Shown here piece by piece: positions 8,595 to 17,278 of a stretch of 57,892 nucleotides of DNA (position 1 is the stretch's first letter; each line of letters opens with the position of its first letter). Below the pieces are notes generated by a model. That model saw only the letters and a program-made list of their open reading frames with translations. It was not told the DNA's origin and searched no databases. The DNA is from Pelagibacteraceae bacterium AG-422-B15 (lineage in GTDB: Bacteria > Pseudomonadota > Alphaproteobacteria > Pelagibacterales > AG-422-B15), in contig QCMN01000005.1 of the NCBI GenBank assembly GCA_003213715.1, positions 1 to 57,892 of the forward strand, written 5' to 3'. A program made the translations under genes and the position numbers.

Positions 8595-9886
8595 CAATTT
8601 TTGCACTATCAACTGCCAGCGGTGTTGCGGGGTTAGCGGTTGTAAGAGTCTCGGGACATCTAGCACTTACTGCACTTAAAACAATATCCAGAAAGAGTCA
8701 CTTCGATCCAAACGTCCTAACAAAATCAGAATTTTATGATCCAGAAAGTGGTAACTTAATTGACAAGGGTCTTGCAGTATTTTTCTCAAAACCCAAAAGT
8801 TTCACAGGTGAAGATGTTGTTGAGTTTCATGTTCATGGCGGCCATACAACTGTTCAGCTTTTACTTAAATCACTTTCTAATATTGATCAGTTGAGACTTG
8901 CTCAACCCGGTGAATTTTCAAAAAGAGCATTTGTGAATAACAAAATGGATCTTACAGCAATTGAAGCTATGGGTGATCTAATTAATGCGCAAACTGAAAT
9001 TCAACATAATCAAGCACTGTCCCAGATGAATGGCTCACTGAATAAATTATATTTATCATGGAGAAAGTCTCTAATAGAGTTAGTTGCTTATCTCGAAGCG
9101 GATATAGATTTTGCAGATGAAGACATTCCTGAAAATGTTCTTAACAACATCAATTCAAAAATTGAAAAACTTTTAGGCGAAATGAATGAGCACTTAAAAC
9201 AACGTAATCAAGGAGAAATATTAAGGGATGGTTATAAAGTCGCCATCATTGGATCTCCAAATGTTGGTAAATCAAGTTTGATAAATTCACTTGCTAATCG
9301 TGATGTTGCAATTGTGTCTGATAGGGAGGGCACGACCAGAGACGCGATTGAAGTAAGGCTAAATATTGCTGGATTTCCAGTCATTTTAACAGACACTGCG
9401 GGTTTAAGAGACACTGAAGACGAGATCGAAAAAAAAGGAATTGAAATAACTCAAAGTAAAATAAAAGAAGCAAATTTAGTTTTGGAATTATTTGATGATC
9501 CAAATGATGTTGAGTTACATCAGGATCGACTTACAGTTCTAAATAAATGTGACTTGCATAGTAATTATAAAAAAGAAGGCTGTATCAATATTTCAGTTTC
9601 AAATGGAAGTGGTATTGATAATTTAATCAATAAAATTGCTGAGCACGTATCAAGCAAATTCACAAGTTACACCGATACAATACCAACAAAGACTCGGTAC
9701 ATTCTAGGTGTTCAAAATTCAATACAAAGTTTACTCAGTGCAAAAAGTATAGATTTAAAAGTTAATTCTGAACTTATGGTTGAAGAGTTAAGATTAGCCA
9801 TTCAAGAAATTGGAAAAATAACTGGTCATGTTGATGTTGAAGAATATTTAGAAGTTATTTTTAAAGATTTTTGCATCGGTAAATAA
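8591..9886 (+). CDS. mnmE: tRNA-modification GTPase MnmE
   Basis: With MnmG it adds a carboxymethylaminomethyl group to wobble U34 of certain tRNAs. The 431-residue protein has the N-terminal tetrahydrofolate-binding domain, the G1 loop GSPNVGKSSL at residues 221-230, the DTAG motif of G3, NKCD of G4, and the C-terminal CIGK whose C428 is the catalytic cysteine. The GTPase domain interrupts the helical domain, as expected. It is followed after 48 bp by its partner gene mnmG. Confidence 0.96.
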   Translation: MTIFALSTASGVAGLAVVRVSGHLALTALKTISRKSHFDPNVLTKSEFYDPESGNLIDKGLAVFFSKPKSFTGEDVVEFHVHGGHTTVQLLLKSLSNIDQLRLAQPGEFSKRAFVNNKMDLTAIEAMGDLINAQTEIQHNQALSQMNGSLNKLYLSWRKSLIELVAYLEADIDFADEDIPENVLNNINSKIEKLLGEMNEHLKQRNQGEILRDGYKVAIIGSPNVGKSSLINSLANRDVAIVSDREGTTRDAIEVRLNIAGFPVILTDTAGLRDTEDEIEKKGIEITQSKIKEANLVLELFDDPNDVELHQDRLTVLNKCDLHSNYKKEGCINISVSNGSGIDNLINKIAEHVSSKFTSYTDTIPTKTRYILGVQNSIQSLLSAKSIDLKVNSELMVEELRLAIQEIGKITGHVDVEEYLEVIFKDFCIGK

Positions 9887-9891
9887 AAAAA

Positions 9892-9907
9892 TAATTGATT
9901 GCAATTA
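9892..9907 (+). repeat. AT-rich hairpin after mnmE
   Basis: TAATTG at 9892-9897 pairs with CAATTA at 9902-9907 around a 4-nt loop. It sits immediately after the mnmE stop. No T-run follows, so termination is unlikely to be strong. Confidence 0.4.
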
Positions 9908-9910
9908 GTC

Positions 9911-9931
9911 TAAGTTAATTTAATTAACTTA
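9911..9931. repeat. 21-bp palindrome at the mnmG ribosome-binding position
   Basis: TAAGTTAATT at 9911-9920 and AATTAACTTA at 9922-9931 are exact inverted repeats around one central T. The palindrome ends 3 bp before the mnmG start codon, so it occupies the place where a ribosome-binding site would be. No purine-rich Shine-Dalgarno is visible there. It could be an operator or an RNA hairpin that limits initiation. Confidence 0.5.
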
Positions 9932-9934
9932 TTC

Positions 9935-11803
9935 ATGACTAGTTATGATGTTGTTGTAGTTGGAGGAGGGCATGCTGGCTGTGAAGCTGCGACTACCTCT
10001 GCACGTGTTGGTGCAAAAACCCTCTTAATCAGCCATCAATTCGATACCATTGGTGAGATGTCCTGTAACCCTGCAATCGGTGGTCTTGGTAAGGGCCATT
10101 TAGTAAGGGAAATCGATGCTCTGGACGGAATAATGGGGCGTATAGCTGATTTATCAAGTATTCAATATAGATTACTCAATAGAACAAAAGGCCCTGCAGT
10201 AAGAGGACCAAGAGCTCAATCGGATAGAAAGCTCTATAAAAAACACATGCAGGAGGAGATTGAAAATACAGAAAATTTAGAACTCTTGTTTGACCCTGTA
10301 GAAGATTTAATTTTTGATAATAATAAACAAATTGCTGGTGTGATTTGCGCAAGTGGTAAAAAAATATCTACCAAAAAAGTTATTATTACAACTGGTACAT
10401 TTTTGAATGGCTTAATCCACTTAGGTGACAAAACTATTCCGGCTGGAAGACATGGCGATTCTCCCTCAATAGGACTTGCAGACTCACTCTATAAAACTGG
10501 CTTTAACATTGGACGTTTAAAAACTGGGACACCTGCGAGACTGGATAAAAATACAATTGACTTTTCTAAACTTGAAAAACAGGAAGCCGACGATGAGCAC
10601 TCTTACTTTTCATTTTTAACCACAAAAACTCATAATGAACAATTACCGTGCCACATGACGTATACAAATGAGGCCGTACACAAAATAATTGAAAAAAATA
10701 TAACAAAATCAGCTATTTACTCAGGTCAAATCAGTGGCACAGGGCCAAGATATTGCCCTTCTGTAGAAGATAAAGTTGTAAAATTTGCAGATAAATTGAG
10801 GCATCAAATTTTCTTAGAACCAGAAGGACTTGATAGTGATTTAATATATCCAAATGGAATCTCAACTTCACTCCCGCCAGATGTGCAGGACGAATTCATA
10901 TGTAAAATCAATGGTTTAGAGAACGCTAAAATAGTAAGGCACGGTTATGCAATTGAATATGATTTTATTGATCCACAAGAACTTTACCAAACATTGGAAA
11001 CAAAAAGAATAAAAGGTCTTTATCTTGCTGGTCAAATAAACGGCACAACAGGTTATGAGGAAGCTGCTGCGCAAGGGCTTGTAGCGGGTTTGAATGCTGC
11101 AATTTCCCTAAGTAATAAAGAACATGTTTTTTCAAGAAACGACTCATACATTGGTGTAATGATAGATGACTTAACCCTAAAGGGGGTTACGGAGCCTTAC
11201 AGAATGTTCACTTCTAGGGCAGAATACAGACTGTTATTAAGAGCAGATAATGCAGACTTAAGATTAACTGAGATTGGCCACAATTTAGGTTTAGTTGATT
11301 CTGATAGATATCAAAAATATTCAGCTAAAAAAATTGAACTAGATAAAGTAAATAAAATTGTTAAAAATCAATATGTTACGCCTAACGCGCTTTTAAAAAT
11401 TGGAGTTCAAATTAACCAAGATGGCAAAAAAAGATCAGCTTTTGACTTATTAGCTTATCCTAACATCGATATTGATAAAATAGATGAGATCTTTGACTTA
11501 AATCTAAAGCAATATAGCAATGAAATTCTTGATCAAATAACAACAGAGGCTCATTACAAAGGCTATCTTAAAAAGCAAGAAAGTGAGATCATTTCACTTA
11601 CAAAGGAGGAAAAAGTTGAAATTCCACCTAATCTTAAATACGAATTAATTCCCAGTTTATCAACAGAAATCGTTGAAAAACTCACAAAAATTAAGCCTAA
11701 AAACTTATCTCAAGCATCAAGAATTGATGGAGTTACGCCTGCAGCTCTCAGTGTTATTTTATCATATATAAAAACAAAAGCTAAATCACAAAAACTAGCT
11801 TAA
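9935..11803 (+). CDS. mnmG: tRNA uridine 5-carboxymethylaminomethyl modification enzyme MnmG
   Basis: FAD-dependent partner of MnmE in wobble-uridine modification. The 622-residue sequence opens with a dinucleotide-binding loop ([14 protein letters not shown], residues 6-19). It has the family motifs [30 protein letters not shown] and [12 protein letters not shown], then the C-terminal helical domain that contacts MnmE. Length is typical. It is in the same orientation as mnmE, rsmG, parA and parB. Confidence 0.97.
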   Translation: MTSYDVVVVGGGHAGCEAATTSARVGAKTLLISHQFDTIGEMSCNPAIGGLGKGHLVREIDALDGIMGRIADLSSIQYRLLNRTKGPAVRGPRAQSDRKLYKKHMQEEIENTENLELLFDPVEDLIFDNNKQIAGVICASGKKISTKKVIITTGTFLNGLIHLGDKTIPAGRHGDSPSIGLADSLYKTGFNIGRLKTGTPARLDKNTIDFSKLEKQEADDEHSYFSFLTTKTHNEQLPCHMTYTNEAVHKIIEKNITKSAIYSGQISGTGPRYCPSVEDKVVKFADKLRHQIFLEPEGLDSDLIYPNGISTSLPPDVQDEFICKINGLENAKIVRHGYAIEYDFIDPQELYQTLETKRIKGLYLAGQINGTTGYEEAAAQGLVAGLNAAISLSNKEHVFSRNDSYIGVMIDDLTLKGVTEPYRMFTSRAEYRLLLRADNADLRLTEIGHNLGLVDSDRYQKYSAKKIELDKVNKIVKNQYVTPNALLKIGVQINQDGKKRSAFDLLAYPNIDIDKIDEIFDLNLKQYSNEILDQITTEAHYKGYLKKQESEIISLTKEEKVEIPPNLKYELIPSLSTEIVEKLTKIKPKNLSQASRIDGVTPAALSVILSYIKTKAKSQKLA

Positions 11804-11813
11804 TATCAAAATA

Positions 11814-12437
11814 ATGATTGATTCGCCTGATGCTCTAAAAGAGCTCTTGCCAAATGTTTCACGTGAAACAATTGAAAAATTGGCTGAATTCAGGGAAATG
11901 ATTTTGGCAGAAGACCAAAGCTTAATATCAAAGAATGATAAAAACTTTATTTGGATAAGACATTTCTATGATTCTTTAAGATTAGTTCAGTTTATAACTA
12001 ACAATGGAAATGACATCATTGATATTGGCAGCGGTGCCGGCCTTCCAGGTATACCAGTTTCGATAATATTTGGATCAAAAAACAAGGTTTTTTTGTGTGA
12101 AAATAGACCTAAAAGAGTATCGTTTCTTAACAGATGTATTGTTAACTTAGATCTTAAAAATACTGAAGTGATTCCCATTAAAGCAGAAAAAATTGAAAAT
12201 AAAAAATTTGATATCATTTTAGCAAGAGCTGTTAGCCAATTAAATCATTTATTATCAATTAGTTATAATATATGCAAAAAAAACACTACATTGCTTCTGC
12301 ATAAAGGTGTACATATAGATAAAGAGATCGTACAAGCTACTAAATGTTGGGATTTTACTCATGTATTGCATGAAAATGAAAGAGAAAAGGGTTCTTTTAT
12401 TTTGGAATTAAAAAATATAATAAAATCAATAACTTAA
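11814..12437 (+). CDS. rsmG: 16S rRNA (guanine527-N7)-methyltransferase
   Basis: SAM-dependent enzyme that methylates G527 of 16S rRNA. In the 207-residue protein, the SAM-binding loop is DIIDIGSGAGLPGIP (near residues 62-76), and the N-terminal NVSRETIEKL is characteristic. That NVSRET segment is encoded by a perfect parS site. The stop and the parA start share one base. The gene has the expected place between mnmG and parA. Confidence 0.95.
   Translation: MIDSPDALKELLPNVSRETIEKLAEFREMILAEDQSLISKNDKNFIWIRHFYDSLRLVQFITNNGNDIIDIGSGAGLPGIPVSIIFGSKNKVFLCENRPKRVSFLNRCIVNLDLKNTEVIPIKAEKIENKKFDIILARAVSQLNHLLSISYNICKKNTTLLLHKGVHIDKEIVQATKCWDFTHVLHENEREKGSFILELKNIIKSIT
11855..11870. promoter_or_regulatory. 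parS: parS centromere site (ParB-binding)
   Basis: The 16-bp palindrome TGTTTCACGTGAAACA is a perfect match to the bacterial parS consensus, the DNA site on which chromosomal ParB-CTP clamps load. It lies inside rsmG, about 570 bp upstream of parA. I found no second perfect copy in this window. Confidence 0.93.
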
Positions 12438-13225
12438 TGAAAAATAAAATAATAGCTATCTCAAATCAGAAAGGTGGAGTGGGAAAAACTACAACAGCAA
12501 TAAACTTATCCACAGCCTTAGCCGCTATTGGGGAAAAAGTTTTAATTATTGATCTCGACCCTCAAGGAAATGCGAGTACAGGTTTAGGTATAGATTATCA
12601 AAACAGAAATAACTCAATTTATGAAGTTCTCGCATCTCAATGCAATTTATTTGATGCAATTCAAAATACTGAAATAGAAAATTTAAAAATCATTCCATCC
12701 ACTGTGGATCTATCAGGTATTGAACCTGAACTTGCTGAAGTAAATGATAGAGCTTTTACACTTAAAAAAATTTTAACAGACCAAAACTCATTAAATGACT
12801 TTAGTTTTGTTTTTATTGATTGCCCACCAGCTTTAAGTCTTCTTACTGTTATGGCAATGACCGCATCTGACTCTGTCATAGTCCCACTTCAATGTGAATT
12901 TTTTGCTTTAGAAGGCCTTAGTCAATTAATTAAAACTATTGATAGGGTTAAACAAAATCTGAATCAAAATCTAACAATCGATGGAATAGTTTTAACAATG
13001 TTTGATGGAAGAAATAAACTTTCTTCACAAGTTGCTGATGACGTAAAAAAACATTTAAGTCAGCAAGTGTATGAAACCATCATACCCCGTAACGTAAGAG
13101 TTTCAGAAGCCCCTTCATTTGGTATGCCTGCATTGATTTATGATCAAAAAGCTGCAGGTAGTCAGGCATATTTAAGATTAGCGGATGAGATCATAAGACA
13201 AAACAAAGAACAGGAGGCAGCTTAA
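12437..13225 (+). CDS. parA: Chromosome partitioning ATPase ParA
   Basis: A Walker-type ATPase of 262 residues that moves ParB-parS complexes over the nucleoid. The deviant Walker A box KGGVGKTT is at residues 12-19, followed by the DLDPQGNAS motif that includes Walker A' and the LIDCPP-like segment FIDCPPALSL. There is no N-terminal HTH extension, so it belongs to the short chromosomal class. It overlaps both rsmG and parB by a single base. A perfect DnaA-box 9-mer occurs at 12506-12514 but encodes conserved residues. Confidence 0.96.
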   Translation: MKNKIIAISNQKGGVGKTTTAINLSTALAAIGEKVLIIDLDPQGNASTGLGIDYQNRNNSIYEVLASQCNLFDAIQNTEIENLKIIPSTVDLSGIEPELAEVNDRAFTLKKILTDQNSLNDFSFVFIDCPPALSLLTVMAMTASDSVIVPLQCEFFALEGLSQLIKTIDRVKQNLNQNLTIDGIVLTMFDGRNKLSSQVADDVKKHLSQQVYETIIPRNVRVSEAPSFGMPALIYDQKAAGSQAYLRLADEIIRQNKEQEAA

Positions 13226-14085
13226 TGAGTTCATCAATTTCAAAAAAAGGTTTAGGCCGTGGTCTCTCATCCCTCATGGGTGATACAAAAGAAAATTCAA
13301 CTCAAACAGAAACTTCAAATCAAGAAACAAAAATTTCAATTGCAAACCTTAAGCCAAGTCCATCGCAACCAAGAAGACTATTTGATAAAAATAGTATTAA
13401 TGAATTAGCTGAATCCATAAAATCTAAAGGGCTTGTTCAACCCATATTAGTTAGACCATCACCAACAGAGTCTGGAATATATGAAATCATTGCAGGCGAG
13501 AGAAGATGGCGAGCTGCTCAAATTGCACAACTACACGAAGTTCCTGCCGTCATTAGAAAACTAAACGATACAGAAGCTTTAGAAATAGCAATCATTGAAA
13601 ATGTTCAACGTTCAGATCTATCACCTATTGAAGAGGCCGCTGGATATAAAAGATTAATTGAAAACCACAGCCACACCCAAGAAGCTCTAGCAGAAATTGT
13701 AGGTAAAAGCAGAAGTCATATTGCAAATATAATTAGATTACTCAGTTTGCCACAATCAATTCAAGATATGATTTCAGAGGGAAAAATTTCATCAGGTCAT
13801 GCTCGAGCTATTATGAATAGTGCTTTTCCAGAACAACTGGCAGAAAAAATTGTAAGCGAAAATTTAAGCGTAAGAGCCGCAGAAGACCTTGCTAAACAGA
13901 GAAAGCCAGGTGTCAAGAAAGTTAAATTAAAAGATCCTGATACGATTGATCTAGAAAATAATTTAACAGCAAAGCTCGGATTAAGTGTATCGATTGATCA
14001 CAAAGGAAAAAAGGGCGGTTCAATTAAAATAGAATATAAGTCTCTTGATCAATTAGAATTAGTGACTGCTAAATTAAAAAATTAA
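13225..14085 (+). CDS. parB: Chromosome partitioning protein ParB
   Basis: A CTP-dependent DNA clamp that loads at parS. The 286-residue protein begins with the GLGRGLSSLMGD segment that stimulates ParA. It has the N-terminal CTPase/nuclease-like fold with GERRWRAA at residues 91-98 and the ENVQRSDL motif, then the helix-turn-helix (about residues 145-166) that reads parS, and a C-terminal dimerisation domain. The stop interlocks with that of the convergent holA. Confidence 0.96.
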   Translation: MSSSISKKGLGRGLSSLMGDTKENSTQTETSNQETKISIANLKPSPSQPRRLFDKNSINELAESIKSKGLVQPILVRPSPTESGIYEIIAGERRWRAAQIAQLHEVPAVIRKLNDTEALEIAIIENVQRSDLSPIEEAAGYKRLIENHSHTQEALAEIVGKSRSHIANIIRLLSLPQSIQDMISEGKISSGHARAIMNSAFPEQLAEKIVSENLSVRAAEDLAKQRKPGVKKVKLKDPDTIDLENNLTAKLGLSVSIDHKGKKGGSIKIEYKSLDQLELVTAKLKN

Positions 14086-15107
14086 TTTTTAAAATATTGC
14101 TTTCCACTGTTTGCAATTAATAAAATTGATTTTTCACAATTTATATTTGCCAATTTACTGTTCAACTTGCATGTAATCTCAGTTTCCAGTAATCTGTTAA
14201 GACTTGTCTCAATGCTTCGCAAGGGCCATTTGAAACAATGTTTTTGAAAGTTGTCTTTGTCTTTCCAGAAAACAGGCGGTTTCAATATCTTTATTGAACT
14301 ATCAAAGTTATTGCCTTTTTTCATTTCAATTTTAGTTTGTTGAACTCTTAATAAGTAGTTTATCAGACTTCTAACGAGGCTAATTGGACTTGTTCCCTCA
14401 GATAAAAGTTTATTTATTACTTTGGAACTCTTTGATGTATTTCCAAACATGACATGTTCGTTCATTTTATTTAAGTTTTGAGAGCTTGAGTCATTGAGTA
14501 AAATTTTAATTTCCTCTAGCTTAATTTTTGAATTAGAGCTCTTATAAAATATCTCAATCTTTTCAAGCTCACGCTTGCTTATCATGCGGTCATTACTCAG
14601 AGATTGTAATAGATAATTTTTTATATCACGACCTAGTTCAAAACCATTCTTTCTTGTAAACTCCTCAATATTTTTCATTATAGAACGGCTGTCATCTTCA
14701 TAACATGGAAGCGATAAACAATTTTTGTGCTCTTCAAAAAATTTTCTAATTTTTGAAGATTTACTTAAACTTCCTTCTCTTATAATTAAAACTCCTTGTT
14801 CAGGTCCCTGCAACATAGTTTCTTCAATTATGCTTAAGTGTTTATCTTTTACTCCATCAGCTATGACGATTTTATTTTTGAAGAACATGGAAACTGATCG
14901 AATAATTGTGTCAAGAGAGCCTGGATCATCATCTAAATTTTTTCCATTAAAACTAATCTCTTCATGTTCACCTTGTGATAAATAATTTTTTGTTAACCTC
15001 TCTATTTGGTCTTTAACAAGCCCCTCGTTTGGACCATATATTAAAATACTTAAAAACTGTGTATTGTCTTTAATGATTTTTTCTAACTGATATTCCTTAA
15101 TGATCAT
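14082..15107 (-). CDS. holA: DNA polymerase III delta subunit
   Basis: Clamp-loader subunit that opens the beta sliding clamp. The 341-residue sequence shows the FLSILIYGPNEGLVKDQIE segment typical of the N-terminal domain of alphaproteobacterial HolA and a divergent C-terminal collar domain. The order leuS-lptE-holA next to parB supports the assignment more than motif strength does. Start and lptE stop are adjacent with no gap. Confidence 0.88.
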   Translation of the reverse strand: MIIKEYQLEKIIKDNTQFLSILIYGPNEGLVKDQIERLTKNYLSQGEHEEISFNGKNLDDDPGSLDTIIRSVSMFFKNKIVIADGVKDKHLSIIEETMLQGPEQGVLIIREGSLSKSSKIRKFFEEHKNCLSLPCYEDDSRSIMKNIEEFTRKNGFELGRDIKNYLLQSLSNDRMISKRELEKIEIFYKSSNSKIKLEEIKILLNDSSSQNLNKMNEHVMFGNTSKSSKVINKLLSEGTSPISLVRSLINYLLRVQQTKIEMKKGNNFDSSIKILKPPVFWKDKDNFQKHCFKWPLRSIETSLNRLLETEITCKLNSKLANINCEKSILLIANSGKQYFKN

Positions 15108-15575
15108 CTATCTTGAAATACTACTTTGGATTCTAGACGTCATTAACTGAGTAGCATTTTTAGTAGCAATTTTGGTCATACTTTTTTTTGTATCTTCATT
15201 GACTATTTCTGAACCAGTAACATCATATTGAGCAAAACCCCGCGTGGTGCCAGTAGAAATGACCTCACCGCTATCTATTTGTAAAAGTTCATACTTTATT
15301 TCTATTTCAATTCTATATTTTGCAACAGTTCCGTTAGTATTTACGATTAATGGAGTTAAATCCTCGTATATAGTAAGGAGTGCCTTATACTTTTGATCTT
15401 CACTTTGAACAATGGTGTTATTAACTTCTTCAATAATTTCCCTTGCAACTTGGTTTGTAACTTCGACAGAGTAACTGCCTAAAGTTGCATCATCACTTGT
15501 CATTTTATAAATTGGTTTGAAACCACAACCTAAAAATATAAAAAAAACTGCTAAAGTGGTTAAAAGTCTTTTCAT
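15108..15575 (-). CDS. lptE: LPS-assembly lipoprotein LptE
   Basis: A 155-residue lipoprotein with a signal peptide ending in the lipobox FLGC, lipidated at C17, followed by GFKPIY, which is the usual start of alphaproteobacterial LptE. LptE plugs and supports the LptD barrel that delivers LPS to the outer leaflet. The body is a single alpha/beta domain with low motif content. Its place between leuS and holA is standard, except that a sulfotransferase gene is inserted upstream. It overlaps that gene by 4 bp. Confidence 0.85.
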   Translation of the reverse strand: MKRLLTTLAVFFIFLGCGFKPIYKMTSDDATLGSYSVEVTNQVAREIIEEVNNTIVQSEDQKYKALLTIYEDLTPLIVNTNGTVAKYRIEIEIKYELLQIDSGEVISTGTTRGFAQYDVTGSEIVNEDTKKSMTKIATKNATQLMTSRIQSSISR

Positions 15576-17278
15576 GATTTTAATTCCGATAACATTTCAG
15601 ATAAATAGTCTTCATACTTTTTCCAAGCCCCAATAGATTTATTGTTAATTGGATTTCTCACTTGTTCAATACTTGCAGTTCTAACTTGCCTTTTGTTTTT
15701 ATGAAACTCTAAACATTGTTCTTCCCATTCTAGCTCACAATGTTCAATTAATTTTTTTGATACAGTCTCTTGGTTGTTAACTAATTCTTCGTTGTCTAAA
15801 ATAAAAATATCATCTGCATGCTTTTTAAACCAAAATTTCATAAGGTCTTGGTGAAGTTTATAATATGAAACTAGCATTTTTTGATTGTATGAATATTGAT
15901 GTGAAACTTCCACAAATTTGTGTGAGTATAATGAAAAACAGTTATCTCTAGGATCTCTTTTACAATAGATAATTTTCGCTTCTGGTAAAATCAGTTTTAT
16001 TAAACCAATAAATATAAAATTATGAGGCATTTTATCACAAATATAGAGGGAATCTCCTCTATCACGATTGGATAACCTATCGAGATATTGTTCTCTGGCA
16101 GTTTTTAAACTTTCTCTGTTTTTAATAATAAACTCAAGATTATTTATTTGATCTTTAGTTGGTTGAATTAGACGAAAATCAAGCACTTCTGCTAAATAAT
16201 CCAATTCTCCTGCGCCTGTAATTTTTGAATGAGAAGAAAGTATTTGTTCACATAGAGTCGTTCCCGACCTTGGCATTCCACAGACAAAGATAGGTATCTG
16301 TTTATTAATTTTGTCTTCAAATTCAAAATCAATTTTTTTTGAAAAGATACTTTTTAATTTATTGAAAAATTTTTTTTCACTTTCTAGATTAAATTCTTTT
16401 AAAGCATATTGTGCGTTATTTCCTTTAGTGAGATATAATCCTGCTTTTTTATAGTCACCTTTATTTTTAAAATATTCAAAAAAAGAATGACAAATCAGTG
16501 TTTTATCTTCAGATTTAAGTTCTTTTTTTGCCAAAAGTTGATCATAATATTTAATATGTTCTTCTTTTAGTTTGTTATTTTTATCCTTGGTGTAGCCTAA
16601 CAAATAAGCAATATTTTTATAATCATTTTTGAAACCTTCTGAAGATATTTTGTTTGCCTTTTTGAACTCTCCTATCTCTCTGTACGCTGTTGACAAGTTG
16701 TATTTAAAATTGTCATTGTCAGGAAAATTCTTATTTAATTTTTCAAGTATATCAATAGCTTCTTCAGGCCGACTATTAATAATTAAAGCCTTAGCGTATT
16801 GATCCAAAGCTATCGGGTTACCTGGCTGTATCTTTATTGATAATTGTGCATAGTGAATCGCATTTTTAGGATCATTAATTTTATGATAATAACCTGCTAA
16901 ATTATTAATTGTTGGTACATAGTTAGAATTAATTTTAAATGATTGGCTTAAGCATTTATGAGCCAGCTCATAATTTTTGTTTTCCATGTGAATTGTTGCT
17001 AAATTACTAAGAGCCTGAAATCCTTTTGGATTGACTTTTAATGCTTGGAGAAAATAATTATAAGCCTTTTCGTATTGCTCTAAATCTTGATAGAGAATAC
17101 CTAAGTGCCTGATGGCCTCATAATTTGTAGGTTCACTTGATAAAACTTTATTATATAAAGCCTCAGCTTTAACGTAATTCTTGTTTGTGTGGAGCTTTAT
17201 ACCCTCAAGTAAATCTTGGTTGACTGTCTGATTGAGTTTATTAGTTTTTTTCTGTCTTCTTCGTTCGTGTCTGTTCAT
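15572..17278 (-). CDS. TPR-repeat sulfotransferase
   Basis: A 568-residue protein. Residues 1-300 are tandem tetratricopeptide repeats (for example [20 protein letters not shown]). The C-terminal third is a sulfotransferase domain with the PAPS-binding loop [20 protein letters not shown] near residue 335 and a second conserved segment [15 protein letters not shown], matching the 3'-phosphate-binding motif. No signal peptide is seen, so it is probably cytoplasmic. The acceptor could be a glycan, a lipid or a protein tyrosine; sequence does not decide. It lies between leuS and lptE with 4-bp overlaps on both sides, a place where most relatives have no extra gene. Confidence 0.9.
   Translation of the reverse strand: MNRHERRRQKKTNKLNQTVNQDLLEGIKLHTNKNYVKAEALYNKVLSSEPTNYEAIRHLGILYQDLEQYEKAYNYFLQALKVNPKGFQALSNLATIHMENKNYELAHKCLSQSFKINSNYVPTINNLAGYYHKINDPKNAIHYAQLSIKIQPGNPIALDQYAKALIINSRPEEAIDILEKLNKNFPDNDNFKYNLSTAYREIGEFKKANKISSEGFKNDYKNIAYLLGYTKDKNNKLKEEHIKYYDQLLAKKELKSEDKTLICHSFFEYFKNKGDYKKAGLYLTKGNNAQYALKEFNLESEKKFFNKLKSIFSKKIDFEFEDKINKQIPIFVCGMPRSGTTLCEQILSSHSKITGAGELDYLAEVLDFRLIQPTKDQINNLEFIIKNRESLKTAREQYLDRLSNRDRGDSLYICDKMPHNFIFIGLIKLILPEAKIIYCKRDPRDNCFSLYSHKFVEVSHQYSYNQKMLVSYYKLHQDLMKFWFKKHADDIFILDNEELVNNQETVSKKLIEHCELEWEEQCLEFHKNKRQVRTASIEQVRNPINNKSIGAWKKYEDYLSEMLSELKS

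Noticed and set aside
12506-12514. Perfect DnaA box TTATCCACA
   Set aside because: It encodes conserved residues of ParA (LST) and is isolated, so a chance or coding match is more likely than a replication site.
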